The translations under genes and the position numbers were made by a program. A stretch of 64,000 bases of DNA. Source: Pegea sp. RAD2-039 (lineage: Eukaryota; Chordata; Thaliacea; Salpida; Salpidae). The stretch is taken from assembly GCA_034620365.1 (NCBI GenBank), contig JAQGEQ010000163.1, positions 62,001 to 126,000 of the forward strand. The letters run 5' to 3'. The notes below the pieces were generated by a model. It worked only from the letters and a program-made list of their open reading frames with translations. It made no database searches and had not been told where the DNA came from. This document shows, in pieces, positions 1-10,995 of the stretch (position 1 is its first letter; every line of letters starts with the position of its first letter).

Positions 1-1861
1 GTAACAACAAAATTACTTGTGATTGTAAATTATAAAGTCCGGTATCAGGCTCATGTTTAAAGTTGGCAGATTTGTTGCTTGGCATCTTGGTGAAGACAGG
101 TGCAGCGCTTATCGTCTTATCGTCAGAATGATTCAGATCTACATTAAGAAGATTTAAAGTAACTTATTTTTACTTAAACATTATTTTCTTAGCTATTTTT
201 TTTTTGAATTGCTGGGAAATAAAAATGAAATATTTTTTTAATATCAGAATCTGGTTTGATAGATGATAACAATTATTAGTTGATATATTGAGTGAAATTT
301 AAGGTCTGTTGAATCTAATTTATCAAATATTTGAAAGTAACTGTGGGAATATTTTGGATGGTTTAGTGTTTCTGACTCTATTTTATGATCATTTTTAAAT
401 CTTACCAAAAAATATGATAATTGAGAAAACTTTAAAGGTTTATATAAGATTTAAATTTCTTTTATCAATAGTCGCTCTAACTGTTTGAAATTTCTTTTAT
501 CGAATTTTGTTCAAAAGCAAAGAAAAATGCAAAGACCTTCATTATTAACAAGGATCTTCGTATCGCTTTCATCATACATTTCAATCGATTCCGCATTTTT
601 TACTTTTTTTATTCTTTTTGATCCTTTACGTCGAGACACTGCATCTATAGAACTTCCTGACCCGCTATCAAATAATTTTGAAAAATATTTCTAATTTTAT
701 GAATAAACGCTAAGAAAAGTAAAAAAAATAATCCAGTATTTTAGTATTTAAGTAAGTTTTCAAATTAGTTAAAATCTATAAGAATCGAAAGAAAAAGTAC
801 AAACTTTGTTTGTTTAATCTTCAAGCTTTTTGAAGGCGATAAAACTTTTCGACCCATTAGTTTTGTGTTTTCACAAAGTGGTTCAATTTTTTCTTCACAT
901 TTTATATGAACATTTGCACCACATTCTTAAAACATAATTTTATTATTTAGCATTTGAAAAAATAATTGAATGCTTTTTTAAACAAATTATTCCAAAAAGT
1001 TGTAATCTAAAATATCTCTATTGTCAATTGCACGTGTTGTTACAAACCACTTTATATTGTTACAACAGTTATCTAACTCATGAACATAAGTTTGTGTTTC
1101 CAGGAATACTGCCTAAAGCACTTCACTTAAGAAATTTATAATATGTTGAACACTTTCGTTAAGAAAACTTCTTTTAGAAAAGATCTTTTACAAAGTAAAA
1201 TATTTAAAGTTTTTTGTTGGTACCAACTTTAATCGTAAATCAAACTTATATTTTGTTTTTATAAAATTTCAATAAATGGGTTTTTGCCGAATTTTTTTCA
1301 GAAATATTTAGAATTAAAAATCTAATCTAAAAAGTTGGAAGTTTATTTAACTTACCACTACAACGTAGACCTTGTTTTGTTATACCAACTAAAAGTTTTG
1401 TACAAAAGTCACAATAAGTTGGTTGGTGGTAACTTTTTTCTTGAAAATTATGATGACCCGGCATCTAAAAGAGAAAATAATATTCTTTAAGCTTCGAATA
1501 TTTATGAATGAAACTTACTGACAATAGTATTTAGTTTAAACTTTACAGTAAAATACAGAATTCAGTTTATGATTGAAGAATATTGGAATGAAGTGGAACT
1601 CACAATCTCAATACATTGCTGTTTAACTTCATCTTTACATTTCATATGAATATCGATATTACATCCTAAAAAATGTTGCAGAATTCGTTTGTTAGAAACT
1701 ACAAATTTCAACAAAAGATATTTTGTAAACGTACTTTTGCATCTCAGACCTTGCTTAACAAATCCTACTAACAGATTGTCACAATGTTTACAAAAAGTTG
1801 GTCTTTTATAATTATGTATAAAAAATTTATGTTGAAGGTTCTTAGACATTTTATTTTGCAT
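1..1861 (-). CDS. Tandem C1-domain protein, gene 2 (3' end outside window)
   Basis: Exons read 1735-1861, 1604-1665, 1356-1464, 846-925, 537-690 and 17-138, all phase-consistent (218 codons so far). A good donor at 16/17 means it continues past the left edge. It encodes two C1 zinc-binding domains, each split by an intron just after the CxxC half. The first has H, the CKHC pair, the KQGLRC turn and IHMKC; the second has H, CDFC, KQGLRC and VHIKC. Both keep the spacing of PKC/DAG-kinase type C1 domains, which bind diacylglycerol or phorbol ester at membranes. After them comes a basic/serine-rich stretch (SRRKGSKRIKK) and no recognised catalytic domain in view. The start ATG at 1859-1861 lies 13 nt after an acceptor-like TAG and has an in-frame TAA upstream. 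Gene 1 is its tandem paralogue. PKC, DAG kinase or another C1 protein remain possible; the family is open. The last two exons rest only on open frame and phase. Confidence 0.7.
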
Positions 1862-4800
1862 TTGATAAAGTTATCTAGAAAAATGTTCTTTTAGAATTTC
1901 TAAGAAATTTTACAAAAATAAGAATTTTAAATAATTAAAAATTATAAATGTACCAAAAAATAACAATTTCTACAACTCGATGCTTTAGTAACAAACAAGT
2001 TTATATAAACAATTATTGAAAAATTTAAATTAATTGATTAGATAATACTTTTATGTCAAGTTATATACTTTTAATTGTTAGATGAATTAATCAAAACTTT
2101 TTTCTATTTAAGTGTTTAGTAACTTTAAACGTTTTAAAAATATTTTTCAATTTTTGAAACATTTTCAAAAAAGGTTTAATTTTAAGTTTCAAAGTTTTTA
2201 ATTAACTTTAACAAATTAAGAAACTTGTTTTAATAGAATTTTATCATATAAGGTTAATTAATAATAAAAATATTATAATAAGAAATCTTATATTTGACTA
2301 ATTTGTATTTTTGATTTAATTACAGTACACTGTTATAAAAAACATTTAGTAAAAACTTTCTCGAATTGCTGAAAATACTTTACATTAAAATTTAATCTTC
2401 TAAAATGAAGTTGTTTACTTTCAAACAAATAAATTATTATTTTCTGAAAAGTGCAAATAAACAAAACAAGGCTTTGTACAAAATCTCAGATTTTCACGAC
2501 GAAAAATAAAGAAAAATAAAATTCATTGACGAAAAATTCACAAGATTTCGACAAGAAATTAAAATAGGTTTTTCCTCATTTGTCAAACAAATTAAAATTA
2601 TCAGTTCTATTAGCATTTACAATAAGAAGCTAACTAAGTAATAAAATATTTTTCTTACCTTTCACTAGCAAGCAATATTGAACTGACAAATAAAACTTTC
2701 TTGTTCGTCTAATTTCAAAGAATCATAAATTCAATTTTGTAAATCTGTAAGCTAAACTGTTTAGTGATTCAACTTCAGAATCGTCATTATTCTTTCCTTT
2801 TCTACACGACGTTCTATAAAAGGAAAAAAGTGTTAGGTTTCAACTGATTGTGACAATTTTGTAATGTTTTCTTCCTGCCACATGAAGCAACTTGAAAAAG
2901 TAAACAAGAAACACCCAAAAAAATAGGCACTGAATGCTGATAACTAGCTTTGAAGTATATCACATTACTGAGTTCACTGTAGTCGTGGCATTACTCACTA
3001 AGCTTGATATAAGACATTGCTGCTTTCACGTTACTTATCAACTCATGTTTTATAATAATACAAACTCTTTAATATGACTGTCTGTGTGTTTTTCTATACT
3101 AATTTACAAATAAAGACTTCTTTAAACTTTTATCTTACCTAAAAATCTAAAATTGTTGTTACTTGTACTTTGATACTACAAGTTGTTGCTAGCCTAACAC
3201 TTTGTCATTTCTCTTCAAGAATTCGGAAGCATTCACATTATCAAGTAAGGAAGTATTACTAGTCAAATGACTTTCATTATTCACTGACTTTCATTCAACT
3301 TATAAAGATGAAATAGAATAATAGCTTATTTTTACAAAACAATAACTTTATTTCTTGAAGAGAATTATTTTCAGATATATTTAATAACGTTTTTGTTCTA
3401 GCTAGAACTGAAATGAAAAACAAATTGGCTCATATAGAAGAAACTTGTTGAAACGATACAAAAGAAAATTGTGTGTTTGTGAAAAACAAACAACACTTGT
3501 GACTTGAAGTACATAATTCTGGTTAAACATTATCTTGTTGTAAAAAATGAAGATACTGTAGACAGAAAAAAGCAACTTTAATTTGAGCTAAACTGAAATA
3601 TACAGATCATTAAAAATTATAAGAATATAATTTTAGAGATAATTTGATTATAAGAGCAAAACATATTAGAGTTGATGTTAATTTTAATAAAATGTCAAAT
3701 TAAAAAGAATTAACTTATCTTTCAGAATTAAATCCATTAAATAAAATTAAAAATACATAAAAGGAAGTAGATAATAGTATTCATATCCGGAGAAAAACAA
3801 AAGCATTCTTTTATATACTAAAGTGTCGACCTTAAAACTTTTAAGGAATAGAATTTTTTTGTGAAAAGTATAAATCAAAATAATTACAAAAATATTTCTC
3901 AAAGTAAACCTCGTAAATAATTTTATGCTTTTTTCAAGTTTTAATAAGAAGTTTACAATTAAAAAACTTTTGAATATTTGTTAAATGTATGAGAACATCT
4001 AACTAAAACTTTGAAAAATAATTTTTCTTCTAATTTTTCTGGAACTTATTCAAACTTTTAGTTAGACTTATAACAACAACTACTACCCAAAACTTTTCAA
4101 GTGTTTTTCATCGTAACGTTTACAGCGATGAATCAGAAAGTTTTCATTTTTAAATTGATGAATCAACTCAGTTGTTTGTTAAAGACTAGCAAAATTGAAT
4201 CATCAATTTCAATGCTTTTATCAGACCAAACTCTGCAATTTGATTAAAGAGAATACGTTCCCAGTAACAACTTTGTTTTCTGTTTATTTTACTAATTTAA
4301 GTCTTTTTGTTAATAAAAAAATTAGATAAAATTTTCATTTTTTAATAAAGGTGATTTACATTTAAAGTTTTTGTAAATGATCATTTTAAAAAGATACAAA
4401 ATGATTGAATCATATAATTTTTCAGAAGATTATAATCATGATTGCATAAAAGACATTTTAAGGTGAAGCCTATTTTAAGTAAAACTCAAAAACTATTTTT
4501 GTTGGTTCAATGATATCTTGGATTTCATCGATTTCTACAAATTTACTTTTTAATGGAAGTAACCATAAAATTTGAGATTTGAAATTTGTATTCAAACAAT
4601 ACCTATTACTAATGACTAAAGACAAATTTAATATTTGAGATGTATAAATATTTGAATATTTTATTTAATGTTTTTTTAGAATCGGATATCATAAGCTGTT
4701 ATTTTAAAGACAGTCAAATAGTTGATTTCAAAATTTCACCAAGTCTAGTTAAATGATGATTTATCTAATTACTTTAAACAATTAAAGAAAATAGGTGAAT

Positions 4801-5649
4801 GTGTTTTTGTAACAAAAACCGTTTAGTCATACTATCATAAGGTTCAACATAAAGTTTAATTTTTGTGATTCTGTTTTTGATTTATTCAGAATTGAAATTA
4901 TTTTTTGAAAAGATTTTATTATTTATTTCTCATTTACAAATGACATTTGAAGTTAAGCATAAATTGACGCTACTTCATTTTAAACTAAATATTATGAGAA
5001 TGTGTAATGGGTTACAGGAAATAGTACTTTAAAATAAAAATAAATGATGGCACATTTGTAATAATATATATTTGAAACGGAAAATTTTATTGTTTGGAAA
5101 GCCTTTTGACGTTTTTACCAATTTTATTTAAGAGTATGACTGGATTTATAATTATTTGTAATAAATCTTTACTTTTAGAGGTTCAAACTGAAAACTGATA
5201 TATTTGAACGCATGCTACTAAGGCAATTTTTTAATCAGTTTTTGTTATTTTTATGAATGACAAACATAAATAGTATTATGAGAAATATGCAGATATTTAA
5301 ACATAGAATAGAATTTCTGTGTTTCAAACAAAACACATTCAATTTGTCCAAGCTTCGAGGTTTGAGAAGCTTCAGGAATTCTTCGTCAGAATTTCCCTTA
5401 ATTCAGAAAAAAACGTTTAAAATAGAATCAAATTATCTTTTCAAATATTTTATATTAAGATTTATAAATTTGAAGAAAATAGTTATTTTAAATCTGAGTA
5501 TTTAAACTAAAGCATTTTTATTATTAATAATTAAAATTTCTTTTATAGTTTCAACAAATTGCTACTAAGATGGAAATAAAAGAAGTTATCAATTAATAAG
5601 AAAGATTTTAGTTTACAAAAGTGACATTAAATCCAAATAAATCTTAAAT
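1862..5649 (-). other. Unresolved region with exon-like islands
   Basis: Between the two C1 genes I cannot build a gene, but several minus-strand stretches look coding: hydrophilic, open, and preceded by a pyrimidine-AG acceptor. Examples are about 5345-5395 (contains SDEEFLKLLKPRSLDKLN), about 4785-4870 (contains KLYVEPYDSMTKRFLLQK), about 4483-4630 (contains LPLKSKFVEIDEIQDI, ending in TAG), about 4140-4215 (contains VWSDKSIEIDDSILL) and 2723-2813 (contains RKGKNNDDSEVES, ending in TGA). The second and third together faintly resemble part of a PH-type domain; this is a guess. They could be exons of a divergent gene or remains of a decayed one. The rest is AT-rich with nothing recognisable. 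Confidence 0.3.
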
Positions 5650-7156
5650 TTAACTACTTTCTTTGGCACCTCTTTTGATTGGCTCAATTTTTTTGCCCAA
5701 TCCTTCCAGCTAGTTATATCACCAAATGTAGAACTGCTTACATAAAAAGAATTAGTTAAATGAAACTATGTATTTACATAAAGTATGAGTAATTTAGATA
5801 AATTGAATTTGCAAAACAACATATTTTAATCTTCTAACTTTTTAAGACATGTTTGTGTTTCTTATAAATAAATTAACCTATATACTCCTTTTGACAAAGT
5901 ATGTTTCGTTTGCAGGAAGACACCTTCTACATGACATGTTTTCTCTAGTTTGGTAGATTTCTTCATCTTAGAACACATCTTAGGAATATATTTTTCACAT
6001 TGATAATGAATGTTGCATTTACATTCTGAAAAATATAAAGATTGATTACAACTACTAAAGCATCAAAAGTTGTTTTCAACACAAATGTTAAAAAGATTGA
6101 AATATTTAAATATATTTGATTTGTATAAGAAGATGCTATATATGGAATTTTGTTACCTTTACAATGTAATCCTTGTTTAATCATTCCTGTAATCAATCTT
6201 TCACAACTATCACAATAAGTTGCTTCAGTAAAATCCTTTTCAGTGAACAGATGATAGCCTAGTGGCTGAATCAAATTTTGTTTTTAAGATTTTTAAATCA
6301 TAAATATTTAAGTTTTTACAGAATTTGTGTTGAAATTTCAAAGAAGGGTTCTTAGCAGTTTGATGTGATCACTTTTTTAATGTTGAAGATCTAATTCTGT
6401 TGCAATATTTAAACATTATTCATTCACTGATAACAGAGATTGTGTCTTTACTGAAAAGTTTTTATAGATCAAGATGCTGCTGAACCTAATTTCCGAAATT
6501 TCTTTACTCAGATAATAAACCAAAACCTGAAACTTTCACCACAAAGCTTAAGGCTCTTGCCACTCTTCAAATTGACCAAAACTGTTTTTATTTAAAGTTA
6601 GATGAAGCAGCATAATCTGAGTACCAATTTATTTGTTAAAATCTTTTAATTTGAAAACAGCTCAGCAAAAAGCTCAGACAGCTTCCTACATGTCTTCAAA
6701 TCAAGCTAAGAATGTTACAACTAAAGATTAAAATAAAATCAGTTTCTTTAGATATTGGAGTAACTAGAAGTATCAATTATTGCATCTATAAAAGCAGAAA
6801 ATTTGACATTTTAGCAATTCTTATATTTCTTAGTCTGTACGACTTACAAAGGAATCAAATTAAATACTTACAATTTCCATACAACGTAACTGAACTTTAG
6901 ATTCACAAGTACTATGGACACCAAGAAAGCATTCTAGATATTAAATATTGTAAATAATCGTTATTTTATTAAAATAATAATTTCAACTTCAAATCAAAAA
7001 TATTGTTTGAAACAGAATCATACTTGAACAGCGACGAGCGTTAGAAGCAACTAATGATTTATTGCAGTATCCACAAACCACTTGAATAACATAATTGTGA
7101 TCAAAGAACTGATGTTTGTAAAAATTCTTCTTTTCTACTCCTTGTTTTGCATTCAT
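5650..7156 (-). CDS. Short tandem C1-domain protein, gene 1
   Basis: Five phase-consistent exons (7024-7156, 6872-6933, 6157-6265, 5931-6025, 5650-5709) give a complete 152-aa protein from ATG to TAA. It consists almost entirely of two C1 zinc-finger domains, about residues 15-65 and 70-120. The second has regular spacing (H, CDSC, IKQGLHC, CxC, IHYQC, terminal C). The first is shortened by two residues between its first and second cysteine pairs and lacks the QG motif, so it probably does not bind diacylglycerol in the usual way. Each domain is cut by an intron at the same place as in gene 2, with exons 2 and 3 having identical lengths (62 and 109 nt) in both genes. No kinase or other enzyme domain follows. 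A longer splice form that skips the last exon cannot be excluded. The role is unknown; it could act as a lipid-binding adaptor or a dominant inhibitor. Confidence 0.7.
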
Positions 7157-9258
7157 ATTTTAAAAATTATCTAATTTGAAGATTGCTGACTTTTTAGTCA
7201 TTCCTATCTCTTCATTATAAATTTAAATGATATTTCTAGAAGTTAGTTGTTCGTTTTCTATCTCTTAACAAAGTTTTTAAAGACTAATTTAACTTTAGTA
7301 AAAATACAATTTATCGTTTTTTAACTTTAAAATTTTAACAATCTAAAAAATGAAAAATTAATGAGTAGTTAAAGTATTTACGAAAATTTTTAGCTCATAA
7401 AGTTAACAAAATCTAAATATCAAAATTAGTTTGAAAATTACATTAAATTCAAGCTTATAATACAATAAAAAAAGTTATTTTTTAGGTTTTATTTCAGTTT
7501 TATTATCCAACATTTTAGTGTTTTATAAAGCTAACAGAGTTTGTAGTTATAAGAAAAAAATAAAATCTAGATTTACAATATTTATTTCTATTTACTAAAC
7601 GTTTTCTTTGAGTAAAGTCAATTATTCATTAAACTGATCTAATCTTTTTACATTTTATGAAAATAGAAAAATAAATTTCAATTATCATCAACTAAATAAT
7701 TTTCAAATAATTGAATTTAACATTAAATTGTTTTTTAATTTAGAGAGCAGGAAATAAAACGAAATTTGTGTTTGATAAAAACCCACACAAATCCAGTAAT
7801 TCCAAGCAGCTAGACAATTTACTTTCAAAACAGGACAGTTGTTTACAGCAGCTTTCTTTTACTTATAGTAGCTTTATCTGACGTCGAAATCAAGAAATAT
7901 TTACGCGAATAGCCAAATCTTTCGGCTATTAAAAGGAAGTAACAAAATCGGAACCTTATTTATTTACTTTTTGAAATTATTGCTAAAAATCACAAATATT
8001 TAATCGAACATATTCTGACTGCTAAAAGTGGAATGAAATTTAAAGAAATGATTTGTAGAAGTTGAAAAACCGGTTGTACTGATGAATCATAACTTTCAAA
8101 CCAAGATACACCAGCACTAAACTCAACAGCGAGACAATCAATGGCAAATTAATCTACAAAAACACAAAAAGTATCTGGTGCTAAAGTTGGCTCAAAAAGC
8201 AAAATAGAATCAAAAAATAAATGAAGAACCAATAATTATCCATATTCTTAAATTCAGTTTTAGGAAGATATAGAAGTTTATATGTAATCTAATAACTTAA
8301 ATATTTTTCTTACGCCTTTACTATTTCGAATAGAAAAGTAATTAAACTGTAGTAACTCATAAAAAAACAAGTAAATTCAGATCTTGAAAAAGTAGACTTG
8401 AATCATTTATTTTTAACAACAAAAAAGGTAAAGAAAATTATATGAGAAAGTAGATTCTATTTTCTGTAGATGTAACAATTTTAATCAACAACTTTTGTTG
8501 CAGTCACTGTGCAGAGATTTTACAACTAAGTTGGTCTGAATTTTCTTTTTGAATTAGTTGTACTAAATCTGTCAAGGCTGTAAAGAAGTGAAGTTTTGAG
8601 AAACATATTAGTTTGTTGTAAGTTTGAATTTATCAATTCTTTTAGATGCTGTATCATATGAAATACTGAATTTTTTTGTCGTTTTCAAATGCGCCTTCTA
8701 AAACTATTTGCAGGTTCTTGTTTTGCTAGTATACATCATTTAAAGTTCTTATTTAATAATTCTTTGTACCTTTTTTGGCTTTTATATATATTTTTTGAGT
8801 TTTTTGAAATTTTAAATAATTTCCTCTATTTTACAAAGACCCTATATGCAGATTAAGAGAATGATTCCTTAATATCTGATATTTATATATAAACCATAAA
8901 AGTAAAAATTTTTATTTTAGATATTATTAGTTTAAAATTTTAAAAAGTTGTCAGAATTAAAGAAGCAATAAATACAGATAGTATTATCATAAGATAATAA
9001 AAAATAAGTTAACTAAATTTTATTATTAATTTTAAATATGTGGATTCAACCTCTGAAACTTATATTTAATAGTTAAATATAACTGCTTTAAACTTATCAT
9101 TTATAAAAATAAGTTTTTTGAAAATCTTTTAAGAAGTTCCAGTTATATTTTATATTAATTTTATTTAATATAAATCTACAATAATAAGAAGAAATGTACA
9201 AATTTAAAGTTATAATTGTGATCTTTTCATAGACTGTTGTAAGATTTTGAATTTTATA
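7157..9258. other. Intergenic, AT-rich, with two minus-strand exon-like islands
   Basis: No complete gene is visible. On the minus strand, 8667-8725 (open frame containing LQIVLEGAFENDKK, after an acceptor) and about 8526-8577 join in frame across an 89-bp intron and end in a stop, like the tail of a gene. No upstream exons are found before the PIM-like start. A 7-bp stem with a 9-nt loop (AATAGCC/GGCTATT) lies at 7908-7930. The remainder is simple AT-rich sequence. Confidence 0.3.
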
Positions 9259-10918
9259 ATGAAAGAAATAAACCAACCATCAATACAAGATTTAAACTTA
9301 GGTGGTAATAGTAATGATCATAGTCTTACTCAAAATTATAAAAAAGATGTGGAACCATTGAAAGTTTGTAAATTGTGGAAAATTAATGAAAAGTATGATA
9401 TACAAGGAAAGCTTGGTCAGGGTGGCGGTGGAACAGTCTTTTCTGGTAATTGAAATATCATATTTTTAAAACCATGCCATGTTCGTTAACCTTTAAATTT
9501 GAGAAAGTCATTTAGAATATTGTTCTATAGAAATTATAAAATATTCTGAATATATAATTTTAAAATATTAATAGGAGTTAATCGGAGTAATGGTCAATTA
9601 GTTGCCATTAAAGTTTTGAAAAAATCCAAAGTTAAAAGATGGCTAACAATTAGCAAAAAATTACTTCCTCTTGAAATCCATTTGCATCAAAGAGCTTGTA
9701 AAAGAAATATAGGTGAATTAGTTAAAACTTTCAAATAATATTTGAAAAAATAGTAAATTGTATTCTATAAATGAAATATAAGTTTTTTATATTTTTGATT
9801 CTAACTTATTTTTTTGTTTTTTTTAAGTATTTTGCATGAAATGATTTTTAAATGAATTTCTTATAAAATTATTTAATCATAAATTTTTTAATATAGATTA
9901 CTTTTAAACTTTTTTATGAAAATATTATCTATAAGATTGTTGTTCTAATATTTTTAATTAGATAATTTTGTTATTTAATAGTAAAATACTTCAACATTTT
10001 TTATAAATTAGAATTTTTCAACTAATTATTTTAATAGGTGTAATTGAATTGCTGGAATGGTACGAAGAAAAGAACTATTTTATAATAGTCATGGAAAGAA
10101 TTGAACCAGCTGTGGATCTTTTTGACTATTTAGGCGAGAACACGATCCCAGAACAACAAGTGGTTTTGATTGCAAGACAAGTACGTTTTAATTATTTGGA
10201 TTATTATCAAAATTTGCTTTTTAATTGTAGTTAGTGAACTCTGTAAGTATTTTCAATTCAAGAGGAATAATTCATCGAGATATAAAAGATGAAAATATAA
10301 TTATAAATCCGAGTAATCTTACCATAAAGATTATTGATTTTGGATGTGCAACAATTTCACAGGTAATATTTCAATATAGAAACTTTTCAATATCTCTTTG
10401 ATCAAAAAATTTTAAATTATCCAAATGTCGCTGGATCTTTAGTATCTCTGACCGAATTATCAACAGTTTTTGTATCTTTTCTATTTAGAAGATTAAATTT
10501 TTGATCATAAGCTTTTTAAACCAACTAAATTGACTTCTTGTACAAGTTGCTAGGAGAACATCAATCGTAACCTAGCAACGTTGCCTATCTACGATTAACT
10601 CTTCTTTCGTTGCAGAAAAAAAAATTCAAAAGCTTTTCAGGAACGAAAGCATATTACCCACCGGAGTGGTTTCGAAGTCATCGATACGACGGAGAACTTC
10701 TGGAAGTTTGGACAATTGGCGTTTTATTATACAGAATGTTAACCGCAGACGAAGTTTCAGAAATAAACAACAACAAATTCTATTGGAAAGAAAACGCTGA
10801 AAATAAACTGAAATTATTTTCAAATCGATGTCAAGATATTTTTTCAAGAATATTATTTTGCGATGAAACAAAACGAATGAGTCTAAAAGAACTCTGTAAC
10901 CACCCGTGGCTGAAATAG
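9259..10918 (+). CDS. PIM-type serine/threonine protein kinase
   Basis: Five exons (9259-9445, 9575-9712, 10038-10180, 10231-10362, 10616-10918) encode 300 aa in a continuous frame. The kinase fold is complete: glycine loop GQGGGGTVF, VAIK with the ATP-binding lysine, hinge ERIEPAVDLFDYL, catalytic HRDIKDEN, the magnesium-binding DFG, activation segment SGTKAYYPPEW and a C-terminal NHPWLK. The extra hinge proline and the HRDIKDEN and PPEW motifs are marks of the PIM family, constitutively active kinases that phosphorylate basic substrates in growth and survival signalling. About 55 residues precede the kinase. The ATG chosen is the first in frame. It overlaps no other gene and ends 72 bp from the convergent CSTF1 stop, with AATAAA at 10951. 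Which PIM it corresponds to cannot be said. The following metazoan-typical EVWTIG replaces the DVWSLG of most kinases, as in PIMs. Confidence 0.9.
10395..10600. repeat. Nested inverted repeats inside PIM-like intron 4
   Basis: The last intron (10363-10615) holds several inverted repeats: TGATC-rich arms near 10400 and 10495, a stem GTTGCTAGG (10546-10554) with CCTAGCAAC (10571-10579), and AATCGTA (10563-10569) with TACGATT (10590-10596). The last two pairs interlock. They could form a pseudoknot-like fold or be the remains of a small inverted-repeat element. No target-site duplication was identified. Confidence 0.45.
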
Positions 10919-10950
10919 ATTCATCGAGAAACTGTTGTCGCTATTTTTTT

Positions 10951-10956
10951 AATAAA
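10951..10956 (+). promoter_or_regulatory. Polyadenylation signal of the PIM-like gene
   Basis: A canonical AATAAA lies 32 nt after the TAG stop, inside the 72-bp gap to the convergent CSTF1 stop. Cleavage downstream would put the 3' end close to or inside the CSTF1 terminal exon, so the two transcripts probably overlap at their ends. Confidence 0.6.
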
Positions 10957-10989
10957 TCAAAATTTCAAAAATTTTTGTTTCGAATGATG

Positions 10990-10995
10990 TTTATT
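10990..10995 (-). promoter_or_regulatory. AATAAA overlapping the CSTF1 stop codon
   Basis: On the minus strand the last codons read GAA TAA A, so the stop codon is itself part of AATAAA. No other exact AATAAA was seen in the next about 50 nt. If used, the 3' UTR would be only about 10-30 nt long. Confidence 0.5.

Noticed and set aside
1..1861. A protein kinase C or diacylglycerol kinase catalytic domain following the C1 domains.
   Set aside because: No kinase or DAGK motif is visible on the minus strand inside the window; it may lie beyond the left edge.
6440..6740. Plus-strand open stretches inside the C1 gene 1 intron (for example containing AQQKAQTASYMSSNQ).
   Set aside because: Several frames look open, none joins with clear splice sites, and no family is recognised.
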